Shown piece after piece: positions 42,430 to 49,793 of a stretch of 64,000 nt of DNA (positions are counted from its first letter, which is position 1; each line of letters starts with the position of its first letter). Source of the stretch: Verrucomicrobiota bacterium. GTDB taxonomy: Bacteria > Verrucomicrobiota > Kiritimatiellia > CAIVKH01. Under the pieces are notes generated by a model. That model had not been told where the DNA came from, did no database searches, and worked only from the letters and a program-made list of their open reading frames with translations. The translations under genes were made by a program, and so were the position numbers. Where the stretch lies: NCBI GenBank assembly GCA_024233345.1, contig JACKPT010000013.1, forward strand, positions 1 to 64,000, written 5' to 3'.

Positions 42430-44466
42430 ATGTCAGAAATTCCTGTTCAAGATACCCGCAACATAGTCCTCCTCGGTCATACCGGAACCGGGAAAACCAC
42501 CCTGGTGGATGCCATTCTTCACAAGACCGGATTGATTGACCGGTTGGGTTCCACCACCAACGGCACATCCTTTGCCGATTGGACCGATGAGGAAAAAGAA
42601 CGGAAACTCTCCATCTGGGCCAAGCCCTTCCAGGCCATTTACAAAACCGCCGCAGGTAAGCCAATCAAGCTGGTGGTGATTGACACTCCGGGATACATGG
42701 ACTTTGTCGGGCAATCGGTGGCTGCAGCTTCGGTCGCGGATGCCGCCTTGATCGTTGTCGATGCCCTCGCCGGTATCCAGGTGGGAACCAACCGGGCCTG
42801 GAAACTGTGCCAGGAACGCAATCTTCCCTGTGGAATCGTGATCACCGGGCTCGACAAGGAAAACGCTGACTTTAATACCACGCTGGCCGCGCTCCAGGAA
42901 ACCTGGGGACGGACTGTGGTCCCGGTGGAATTGCCCACCCATGACCAAAAGCACATTGTCGATTTGCTCTCGCCGGAAGCGGTTCCCGCCGAATTGGCCG
43001 AGGAGGCCGAGGCCGCCATCGGGGTTCTGGAGGAAGATGCCGCAGAAGAAGATGATCAACTGTTGGAAAAATATCTTGGCGGCGAACATTTATCACCCGC
43101 CGAGATGACCAAGGGCCTGCGGGCCGCGATCCTCCATCGGCATGTGTTCCCGGTGTTCGAGACGGAAGCCCTGGCCGGGGAAGAGGGGGTCAGCGATTTG
43201 TTGGAGGAAGTGGCCCGGATCTTCCCCGCCCCTTCCGACCGGGAACTCGTGGATGCCGGGGGAAACCCGGTGGATACCTCCCCATCCGCACCCTTTTCGG
43301 GACTGGTTTGGCGCGCGGTGAATGATCCCTATGTCGGCCAGCTCAGCTTTGTCCGGGTCTATGGGGGAACCCTCAAGAGTGATGCGGAGGTACTCAACGT
43401 CACCAAGAACCAGAAGGAACGGGTGGGCGCGCTTCATATCAGTAACGGCAAGAAAGATGAAACCGTCTCCACCGCGCACGCTGGTGATATCATTGCCCTC
43501 GCCAAGCTCAAGGCGACGGCGGTCAATGATTCTCTCTGTGATCCCGGTTCCTCAGTGGCTTTCCCGGCCATCGTCTTTCCGAATCCCACCACCATGGTCG
43601 CGGTGGCCCCGAAAACTGCGGGCGATGACGATAAAATCGGGGTGGGCCTGCAGCGGGTGTCCGAGGAGGATCCCACCATTCGCATCGAACGGAATACCGA
43701 AACCCATGAACTGATCCTCGAAGGAATGGGGGATATTCATATCGACATCGCGATTGCCCGGCTGAAAAAGCGCAGCAATGTCGAGGTTGACATCTCGGTC
43801 CCCAAAATTGCTTACAAGGAAACCATCAACGGCCAGGCCGAAGGTCATTATAAACACAAAAAGCAATCGGGCGGCCGGGGCCAGTACGGGGAGGTCTACC
43901 TTCGCATTGAGCCCATGATGGAGGGGGATGAGGAGTGGTTTTGCAACAAGATCGTGGGCGGAGCCATCCCGAAGAACTTTATTCCCGCCATCGAAAAAGG
44001 CGTGCTGGAAGGGATGCACCGGGGTGTGGTGGCTGGATTTCCGATGCAGCGATGCAAAGTATCGGTCTATGACGGGTCGTTTCATGATGTGGATTCATCG
44101 GAAGTCGCGTTCAAGATCGCGGGGGCCCGGGCCTTTGGCGAGGCTGCCGGCAAAGCCAAGCCGGCCCTGCTTGAACCGATTTGCAGCCTCAAGGTCATGA
44201 TTCCCGATCAGTACATGGGGGATATCACCGGCGATTTGAATCACCGCCGCGGGCGCATTCTCGGTATCGGGGCTGAAGATGGGATGCAGGTGATCCAGGC
44301 CGAAGTCCCCCAAGCGGAAATTTTCCGTTATTCGTCCGAATTGCGAAGCCTCACCCAGGGCCAGGGCAGCTTTGAAGCTGCGGTGATTCGGTATGATGTG
44401 GTGCCCGCGAATATCACCCAGAAGGTTATTGCCGAGCACGGCCGGAAGCACGCGGAAGAGGACTGA
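42430..44466 (+). CDS. EF-G2-type translational GTPase
   Basis: This is a 678-residue paralogue of elongation factor G. Domain I has G1 IVLLGHTGTGKTTLVDAI, G3 VIDTPGYMDFVGQ and a G4 region VITGLDKENADF. Domains II-V follow, including SFVRVYGGTLKSDAEVLNV, the ribosome-contact loop GQAEGHYKHKKQSGGRGQYGEV and a typical C-terminal domain (YMGDITGDLNHRRGRILGI). Canonical EF-G has DTPGHVDF, with a catalytic His, and NKxD. Here the His is Tyr and the NK is TG, both like the EF-G2/FusA2 branch. Translocation on the ribosome is possible; in characterised species such paralogues are dispensable and of unclear role. It is preceded by an AAAGG and appears to be monocistronic. Confidence 0.87.
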   Translation: MSEIPVQDTRNIVLLGHTGTGKTTLVDAILHKTGLIDRLGSTTNGTSFADWTDEEKERKLSIWAKPFQAIYKTAAGKPIKLVVIDTPGYMDFVGQSVAAASVADAALIVVDALAGIQVGTNRAWKLCQERNLPCGIVITGLDKENADFNTTLAALQETWGRTVVPVELPTHDQKHIVDLLSPEAVPAELAEEAEAAIGVLEEDAAEEDDQLLEKYLGGEHLSPAEMTKGLRAAILHRHVFPVFETEALAGEEGVSDLLEEVARIFPAPSDRELVDAGGNPVDTSPSAPFSGLVWRAVNDPYVGQLSFVRVYGGTLKSDAEVLNVTKNQKERVGALHISNGKKDETVSTAHAGDIIALAKLKATAVNDSLCDPGSSVAFPAIVFPNPTTMVAVAPKTAGDDDKIGVGLQRVSEEDPTIRIERNTETHELILEGMGDIHIDIAIARLKKRSNVEVDISVPKIAYKETINGQAEGHYKHKKQSGGRGQYGEVYLRIEPMMEGDEEWFCNKIVGGAIPKNFIPAIEKGVLEGMHRGVVAGFPMQRCKVSVYDGSFHDVDSSEVAFKIAGARAFGEAAGKAKPALLEPICSLKVMIPDQYMGDITGDLNHRRGRILGIGAEDGMQVIQAEVPQAEIFRYSSELRSLTQGQGSFEAAVIRYDVVPANITQKVIAEHGRKHAEED

Positions 44467-44573
44467 GCAACATCGGAAGCCGGGTGTTCTCCCGGTGCCG
44501 GATGGAATACACACTTGCCGACCCCTGTGGGACTTCGGCATGATGCCTCCTTATTTCAGGAAAGGATCAAACG

Positions 44574-45326
44574 ATGGCTGGACATAGCAAATGGGCCAAT
44601 ATCAAACATCGCAAGGCTGCCAGTGACGCCGTCAAGGGCAAGGTGTTCAGCAAGCTCGCCAAGGAAATCATGGTTGCGGCCCGCATTGGTGGGGGCGATC
44701 CCGCCGCGAATATCACCCTGCGATCCCTGGTTCAGAAGGCCCGCGGGTTTAATATGCCGGCTGACAACATCGACCGGGCCATCAAAAAGGGAACCGGCGA
44801 GCTGGCCAGCGATGCCATGGAGGAGATTGTGTACGAAGGGTTCGCTCCGGGCGGGGTTTCGGTGATTGTTGCCTGCTACTCGGATAACCGCAACCGGACT
44901 GCGGCCGAAGTGCGGAATGTCTTCAACAAGAGCGGTGGCAACCTCGCCCAGAATGGAAGTGTCAGCCGGTCCTTTACCCGGAAAGGCCAACTGTTTGTTG
45001 CTGCCGATCAAGTCGAGGAGGACCAACTGTTGGAGGTTGTACTCGAGGCCGGCGCCGAGGATGCGGTGTTGGATGGTGACGCGTATGAAATTCTGACCGA
45101 GCCCGCAGCCTATCCCCAGGTATTGCAAGCGCTGGAAACCGCAGGTATTCCGGTCCGGGATTCCGAGGTAACCCTGATCCCCGACAGCTATATGGCGATC
45201 ACCGACAAGGGCCAGGCCGAACAGATCATCCGGTTCATCGGGCAGCTTGAAGACCTCGATGACGTCCAGAATGTTTATTCGAACATGGACGTGGACGATG
45301 CGATGCTGGAGGAAATAGCCGGCTGA
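44574..45326 (+). CDS. yebC: YebC/PmpR-family DNA-binding regulator
   Basis: This 250-residue protein has the three-domain YebC/TACO1 fold. Signatures are MAGHSKWANIKHRKAASDAV at the start, KEIMVAARIGGGDPAANITL, IDRAIKKGTGEL and YEGFAPGGVSVIVACYSDNR, which is conserved in nearly all members. The C-terminal half carries DDVQNVYSNMDVDDA. Members act as regulators of quorum or ruvC expression, and some assist translation of polyproline stretches. The gene sits just ahead of ruvC, with 18 bases between them, the usual arrangement, and the two are probably one operon. An AGGAAAGG precedes the start. The preceding 107-base gap holds short hairpins of no clear meaning. Confidence 0.95.
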   Translation: MAGHSKWANIKHRKAASDAVKGKVFSKLAKEIMVAARIGGGDPAANITLRSLVQKARGFNMPADNIDRAIKKGTGELASDAMEEIVYEGFAPGGVSVIVACYSDNRNRTAAEVRNVFNKSGGNLAQNGSVSRSFTRKGQLFVAADQVEEDQLLEVVLEAGAEDAVLDGDAYEILTEPAAYPQVLQALETAGIPVRDSEVTLIPDSYMAITDKGQAEQIIRFIGQLEDLDDVQNVYSNMDVDDAMLEEIAG

Positions 45327-45344
45327 GCCCGGGATCGCGGATCG

Positions 45345-45845
45345 ATGATCATTCTCGGTATCGACACCTCGCTGCGCTGTACCGGGTACGGGGTGGTGGA
45401 GCAGAAGGCGCGCACGCCGCTTGCCTTGCGTTTTGGCGTGATCAAAACCCCGGCCGCCAAACCTCATTCCGAATGCCTGAGGCGGCTGTATGACGGCATA
45501 TCCATTATCCTCGCAGAGAACCACCCGGACGTTTGCTCGATCGAAGGCATTTTCTTTTGTAAAAATGTCCGGACAGCGGTGACCCTGGGGCAGGCGAGAG
45601 GTGCGGTGATCGCGGCCTGTGCGATGGCCGGGGTGCCGGTCTATGAATACTCACCCCGGCGGGTAAAGCAGTCCGTGGTCGGGTTCGGAGGCGCCCATAA
45701 ATCTCAAGTGGCCGCTCTGGTCGGGCGGATCCTCAACCTCCCGTCCTTGCCTACCGAGGATGAAACCGACGCCCTGGCCCTGGCCCTGTGTCACCTGCAC
45801 GCCGCCGGTCCGGGATCTGTGGGCACCGAGCTTAAGCCCCTGTAG
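45345..45845 (+). CDS. ruvC: Holliday junction endonuclease RuvC
   Basis: RuvC cuts Holliday junctions during recombination in concert with RuvAB. The 166-residue protein keeps all four acidic catalytic residues: Asp7 (ILGIDTSLRCTGYG), Glu67 (CSIEGIFFCKNVRTAVTLGQARG) and Asp139 with Asp142 (TEDETDALALALCHLHA). RRVKQSVVGFGGAHKSQV is the DNA-binding part. The length is typical. No ruvA or ruvB is visible in the window. It is downstream of yebC, and the last 14 bases overlap the end of the convergent fabI gene, with no terminator between, so transcripts of the two probably run into each other. Confidence 0.96.
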   Translation: MIILGIDTSLRCTGYGVVEQKARTPLALRFGVIKTPAAKPHSECLRRLYDGISIILAENHPDVCSIEGIFFCKNVRTAVTLGQARGAVIAACAMAGVPVYEYSPRRVKQSVVGFGGAHKSQVAALVGRILNLPSLPTEDETDALALALCHLHAAGPGSVGTELKPL

Positions 45846-46647
45846 CCCCGCCCGGCCGCTCGAAGTCCAGCAATTCCCCGCCGACTGCGGAGGCACCGCC
45901 ATCCACATACAAGACCTGCCCGGTGATTTTTTTGGCGTAGGGCCCGAGCAGAAACAGCACGGCATGGGCGACTTCATCCTTGTCATTATACAAATCCCAG
46001 GGCAGGGGACTTTGCTTGTTCCAGGTTGCGGCCAGCTCATCAAAGCCGGGGATCGAGCTGGCGGCCTTGGTGGTCAGCGGACCCGCGGAGACCGCGTTGA
46101 CCCGGACCAGATCTTTTCCGTGACGTCGGGCCAACCCCCGCACCAGCGCCTCCAGCGCCGCCTTGTTGATCCCCATCCAGTTGTAATAGGCAAAGGCTTT
46201 GCGCGACTCGAAGGTCAGGGTAACCAATGACCCCCCATTTTTCATGTACGGGAGGGCGTGACGGGCCACCGTGGCCAGTGAAACGCAGCTGATATGGTAG
46301 GAGGTTTTCAAGTCCTCGATCGCATCGGTATGAAATTCCTGCCCCAGCGCGGTTTTGGGATTTCCGTACCCAATGGAGTGCACGACCCCGGCCACGGGTC
46401 CGATTTTTTTAAACAAATCCGCGACCTCCTCCTCCTTGGTCACGTCACAGTACTCAATCCGGATGTCTTCCTTCTCTTCGGCCGAGAGCTTCTTGCTCCG
46501 GTCAAAAAAGATCGACTTCAACCGCTCGTTTTGGGCGGTGTAGATCACATTGCCCCCCAATTTCCGAATATCGCGGCCTACCGAGTAGGCAATGGACTCC
46601 GGGTCCAGCAGACCCATGACAACGTATGTAGCTCCCTGTTCGATCAT
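45832..46647 (-). CDS. fabI: enoyl-[acyl-carrier-protein] reductase (FabI)
   Basis: FabI performs the last reduction of each fatty-acid elongation cycle, using NADH. The 271-residue SDR-like protein has the divergent FabI cofactor motif GLLDPESIAYSVGRDI. GVVHSIGYGNPKTALGQEF and ESRKAFAYYNWMGINKAAL (Tyr-x6-Lys, with the Met between) are typical, as are RVNAVSAGPLTTKAASSIPG and LFLLGPYAKKITGQVLYVDGG. This is the triclosan-type target enzyme. A promoter lies upstream (46684-46712) and GGAAGG eight bases before the ATG. It points toward ruvC and overlaps it tail to tail by 14 bases. The C-terminus runs slightly past the usual end. Confidence 0.94.
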   Translation of the reverse strand: MIEQGATYVVMGLLDPESIAYSVGRDIRKLGGNVIYTAQNERLKSIFFDRSKKLSAEEKEDIRIEYCDVTKEEEVADLFKKIGPVAGVVHSIGYGNPKTALGQEFHTDAIEDLKTSYHISCVSLATVARHALPYMKNGGSLVTLTFESRKAFAYYNWMGINKAALEALVRGLARRHGKDLVRVNAVSAGPLTTKAASSIPGFDELAATWNKQSPLPWDLYNDKDEVAHAVLFLLGPYAKKITGQVLYVDGGASAVGGELLDFERPGGATGA

Positions 46648-46683
46648 GATCCGATCCTTCCTTTACTCCATTGGTGAGCCGAA

Positions 46684-46712
46684 ATCATAGCGTGTTGACA
46701 CCGCCAAGGCAA
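46684..46712 (-). promoter_or_regulatory. sigma-70 promoter of fabI
   Basis: On the minus strand TTGCCT (46712-46707) and TATGAT (46689-46684) are 17 bases apart. The -10 box matches five of six consensus positions. The start would be near 46677, giving a leader of about 30 bases with GGAAGG before the fabI ATG. Confidence 0.58.
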
Positions 46713-46761
46713 CCGCATCTCCATTCCGCCTTTCGGCGTGGGGTCCGGCATGTAAAAATAG

Positions 46762-46790
46762 TTGAAATCAGGATTGTGATTCATTCTGAT
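46762..46790 (+). promoter_or_regulatory. candidate sigma-70 promoter of speA
   Basis: TTGAAA (46762-46767) and TCTGAT (46785-46790) are 17 bases apart, within the 213-base gap between the divergent fabI and speA genes. The start would fall near 46797, about 64 bases ahead of the ATG. The -10 box is only fair (four of six). Confidence 0.35.
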
Positions 46791-46860
46791 CCCGCTATCT
46801 TTTCGGCTGGCCTGAATCCGGAAACCACCCCGGCACTCATCGCCTGGAGAAGATTGCACT

Positions 46861-48774
46861 ATGAAGTCAAACATGCTGTCGCGCTGGACCCTCGAGAACT
46901 CCGAGGAGATCTATGGTGTCCGAAATTGGGGTGCAGGATATTTTGATCAATCCCCGGCCGGGGAGATTCTGGTTCGTCCGGAAGGTACGCCGGACAGTCC
47001 GACCATCAGCATGATGGAAATCGTGCGCGGCTTGAAGGCCCGGGGCATTGGGATGCCGGTCTTGCTGCGTTTTGCCGATGTGCTGGCGTCCCGGATCGCC
47101 TGGATCAACCGAAGTTTTGCCAAGGCGATCAAGGAGACTGGGTATCAAGCGGATTTTCGCGGGGTGTACCCAATCAAGGTCAATCAGCAGCAGCAGGTCA
47201 TTGAAGATGTGGTCGCCTATGGAAAGCCCTTTCACCATGGCCTGGAGGCGGGCAGTAAGGCTGAATTAATCACTGCACTTGCTTACTGCAACGACCCGGA
47301 AGCCCTGATTATCTGCAATGGATACAAAGACGAGGAGTTTATCGACCTCGCCTTGTACGCACTGAAGATGGGGTTGCAGGCGATCATGGTGATCGAGATG
47401 CCCAGTGAATTGCCGATGATCATCCGCCGGGCCCGGGCAATGGGGGTCAAGCCACGATTGGGGGTCCGGGCCAAGCTCGCCGCCAAGGGTGGGGGCCACT
47501 GGAATGAATCCGGCGGAGACCGGAGCCAATTTGGCCTGAATGCGGTTCAGATCATCGAATTGGTCGATGCGCTGCGGGCGGAAAACATGCTCGATTGCCT
47601 GGAAATGATTCACTATCACCTCGGCTCCCAAATCCCCAACATCCGGAATATCCGCGCGGGAATCGGCGAGGCCAGCCGGATGTATGTCGATCTGGTCAAG
47701 GAAGGCGCCCGCATGGGGATGCTCAATGTCGGGGGCGGTTTGGCAGTGGATTATGACGGGTCGCATTCCAATTTTGCCAGCTCCGCCAACTACAAAGTGG
47801 ATGAGTATGCTGCGGATATCATCGAATCCGTGCAGAAGACCGCAGATGCTGCGGGCGTCGCCCATCCCCGGATCATCAGCGAATCTGGTCGGGCTACGGT
47901 GGCGCACCACTCGGTGCTGTTGTTTGATATTTTTGATGTCACGAAGATGTCGATCCCCGACGAACCCTTGCTGGTGGATGATCAAGCGCACGAGATGATT
48001 CGAAACCTGGCTGAGGTGAATCGCGTCCTGAATACAAAGAATGTCCAGGAGTGCTATCACGATGCGGTGTTTTATCGCGATGAACTCCGCTCCCTGTTCA
48101 ATCAGAGTCTGGTCACCTTGCGCGAGCGCGCGGTGGGGGAGCGCATCTTCTGGCAAATCATCTGCCGGATTGCCGAGGAGGTCCGGGACCGGAAATATGT
48201 ACCGGATGAGTTGCAGGATCTGGAAACCGTTCTTGCCGATGTATATTTCGGCAACTTCAGTGTTTTTCAATCCCTGCCGGATTCCTGGGCGATTGAGCAG
48301 TTGTTCCCCATCGTTCCTATTCACCGGCTCAACGAGCGCCCCTCCCGCCAGGCTGTCCTCGCGGATATCACCTGCGATTGCGATGGGAAGATAGACCGCT
48401 TTATTGATCTGCACGATGTCAAGCGAACCCTGCCGTTGCATGAAATGAATGGTGAAGACTATTACCTCGGCGTTTTCCTGGTCGGCGCCTATCAGGAAAC
48501 TCTGGGCGACCTGCATAACCTGTTGGGCGATACCAATGTGGTCAGTGTCCGGCTCGGAGAAAATGGGGTGCCGGAATACGCCCGGGAAATTTCCGGTGAC
48601 ACCGTGGCCGAAGTGCTTTCCTATGTCGAATATGACATCGGTGATATGGTCGATCTGATGCGGAGAACCGCCGAACGGGCGGTCCGGCAGGGCCTGATCA
48701 CCCCCGAAGACCGCCGGGCAATCATGTCCGCCTATGAAAATGGCTTGCGTGGCTATACGTATTTCGAACAATAG
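46861..48774 (+). CDS. speA: biosynthetic arginine decarboxylase (SpeA)
   Basis: This 637-residue PLP enzyme makes agmatine and CO2 from arginine, the first step of the agmatine route to putrescine. The PLP Lys106 sits in DFRGVYPIKVNQQQQVIEDV. KPRLGVRAKLAAKGGGHWNE and QIPNIRNIRAGIGEASRMYV are family segments, as are LNVGGGLAVDYDGSHSNFAS and SESGRATVAHHSVLLFDIF. The C-terminal GDMVDLMRRTAERAVRQGLI and size agree with E. coli SpeA (about 650). A GGAG-type ribosome site precedes the ATG. It is divergent from fabI and ends 20 bases before tRNA-Ser. The agmatinase-family gene at 15342 would use its product. Confidence 0.95.
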   Translation: MKSNMLSRWTLENSEEIYGVRNWGAGYFDQSPAGEILVRPEGTPDSPTISMMEIVRGLKARGIGMPVLLRFADVLASRIAWINRSFAKAIKETGYQADFRGVYPIKVNQQQQVIEDVVAYGKPFHHGLEAGSKAELITALAYCNDPEALIICNGYKDEEFIDLALYALKMGLQAIMVIEMPSELPMIIRRARAMGVKPRLGVRAKLAAKGGGHWNESGGDRSQFGLNAVQIIELVDALRAENMLDCLEMIHYHLGSQIPNIRNIRAGIGEASRMYVDLVKEGARMGMLNVGGGLAVDYDGSHSNFASSANYKVDEYAADIIESVQKTADAAGVAHPRIISESGRATVAHHSVLLFDIFDVTKMSIPDEPLLVDDQAHEMIRNLAEVNRVLNTKNVQECYHDAVFYRDELRSLFNQSLVTLRERAVGERIFWQIICRIAEEVRDRKYVPDELQDLETVLADVYFGNFSVFQSLPDSWAIEQLFPIVPIHRLNERPSRQAVLADITCDCDGKIDRFIDLHDVKRTLPLHEMNGEDYYLGVFLVGAYQETLGDLHNLLGDTNVVSVRLGENGVPEYAREISGDTVAEVLSYVEYDIGDMVDLMRRTAERAVRQGLITPEDRRAIMSAYENGLRGYTYFEQ

Positions 48775-48794
48775 CACGGTGGAACATATCGTTT

Positions 48795-48882
48795 GGAGAG
48801 GTGGCAGAGTGGTCTATCGCGGCGGTCTTGAAAACCGCTGAGCCGCAAGGCTCCGGGGGTTCGAATCCCTCCCTCTCCGCCA
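48795..48882 (+). tRNA. tRNA-Ser (anticodon TGA)
   Basis: This 88-base tRNA has a seven-pair acceptor stem (GGAGAGG with CCTCTCC), discriminator G and an encoded CCA at 48880-48882. The anticodon stem GCGGT / ACCGC holds loop CTTGAAA with TGA at 48829-48831, reading UCA-type serine codons. A long variable arm (GAGCCGCAAGGCTC region) marks it as a class II tRNA. The T arm is GGGGGTTCGAATCCCTC. It follows speA by 20 bases. No integrated element is seen at its 3' end. Confidence 0.96.
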
Positions 48883-48942
48883 GTTTGGTATATTCCGGGG
48901 ACATTGTTAACGTTCATGCACCCCGGTTTCGATGCCCTCCAG

Positions 48943-49695
48943 CTACTGGCCTGTAAATGAGCCATCGCGAAGGAAGGCTGCGGTCATTCGGATCACTTGC
49001 CTGTCCCGCATCAGAAATGGGTGCGATGTGTTGACGGTGGCGAAATCCTTCATGCCTTCGAGTTTTGTGCGCTCGATAGATACCTTGCCATCGTCCTTGC
49101 CGGGAATCAGCAGGGATAGAAGCCCATTGATGGACCGGGTACCGGCGATGACCCCGACATCGAGCGGGGGCGCTGGCAACCGGTTGGGCAGGGCATTGCT
49201 CGATGTCCCAAGTTGTTGTCCTGCCGGGCCATTCATCCATACAAACAGGCTCAAATCCCCCAGTTTGTCCACAACTTCACTTCCCCGGTTGGGGGGACCA
49301 AGCATGACGATCCGACCCGGGTTGGGGAGGGTGTGGTTGGCGAAATAATACCGGAGTACAATGTTCCCGAGCGAATGTGCGACAAAATGCACCTTCTCCG
49401 GATGGCGGGTTTGACAGGATGCAATGAGCGGCGCCAGGTATTCATCCGCCAAGGTTTCCACCGGCTTTTTTGTGGTTGGATACTGCAGGGTGTAGACCGT
49501 ATAGCCAGCTTGCGTCAGGGATTGCTTCATCCGGTTCATGCTTTGACCCGTTCGTGCGAGGCCGTGCAACAAAATCACGACCTCATCTTCAGAAGCCGCC
49601 GGGGTGATCGCTGGGGGGCGGGAGCTTCCACAACCTGGAGCCAGTGCTGCCACCGCTGAAAGGATTACCATGGCGATACGGTTGCTCATGAACAA
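48943..49695 (-). CDS. alpha/beta-hydrolase lipase-like lipoprotein
   Basis: This is a 250-residue exported alpha/beta hydrolase. The signal peptide ends in a lipobox-like LAPGCGSS, so it may be a lipoprotein. The oxyanion/N-terminal strand VVILLHGLARTGQSMNRM and nucleophile elbow KVHFVAHSLGNIVLRYYF (A-H-S-L-G, Ser about 115) are clear. An Asp candidate lies in PGKDDGKVSIERTKLEG and a His candidate in NTSHPFLMRD. The same pattern is found in triacylglycerol lipase-like proteins (PGAP1/DUF676-like group). It is the last gene of a minus-strand set whose upstream neighbour is the Mrp-like gene, 98 bases away. Ester-bond hydrolysis is expected; the natural substrate is unknown. Confidence 0.8.
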   Translation of the reverse strand: MFMSNRIAMVILSAVAALAPGCGSSRPPAITPAASEDEVVILLHGLARTGQSMNRMKQSLTQAGYTVYTLQYPTTKKPVETLADEYLAPLIASCQTRHPEKVHFVAHSLGNIVLRYYFANHTLPNPGRIVMLGPPNRGSEVVDKLGDLSLFVWMNGPAGQQLGTSSNALPNRLPAPPLDVGVIAGTRSINGLLSLLIPGKDDGKVSIERTKLEGMKDFATVNTSHPFLMRDRQVIRMTAAFLRDGSFTGQ

Positions 49696-49793
49696 GCAGT
49701 CTACAGCAGGTCCAGCCTGGATCCCAGTGATGATTTGGGCCTGACCCCGAAACGGTTCCCCGGCGATGCGGGGTCAGCAGTCGATCTGTTCTT

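Noticed and set aside
44467..44573. Riboswitch or attenuator ahead of yebC
   Set aside because: Two short hairpins are present, but there is no T-run, no known aptamer pattern and no alternative pairing that I could support.
48883..48942. Integration site for a mobile element at the 3' end of tRNA-Ser
   Set aside because: No integrase, no repeated tRNA end and no change of gene type are seen next to it; ordinary housekeeping genes follow.
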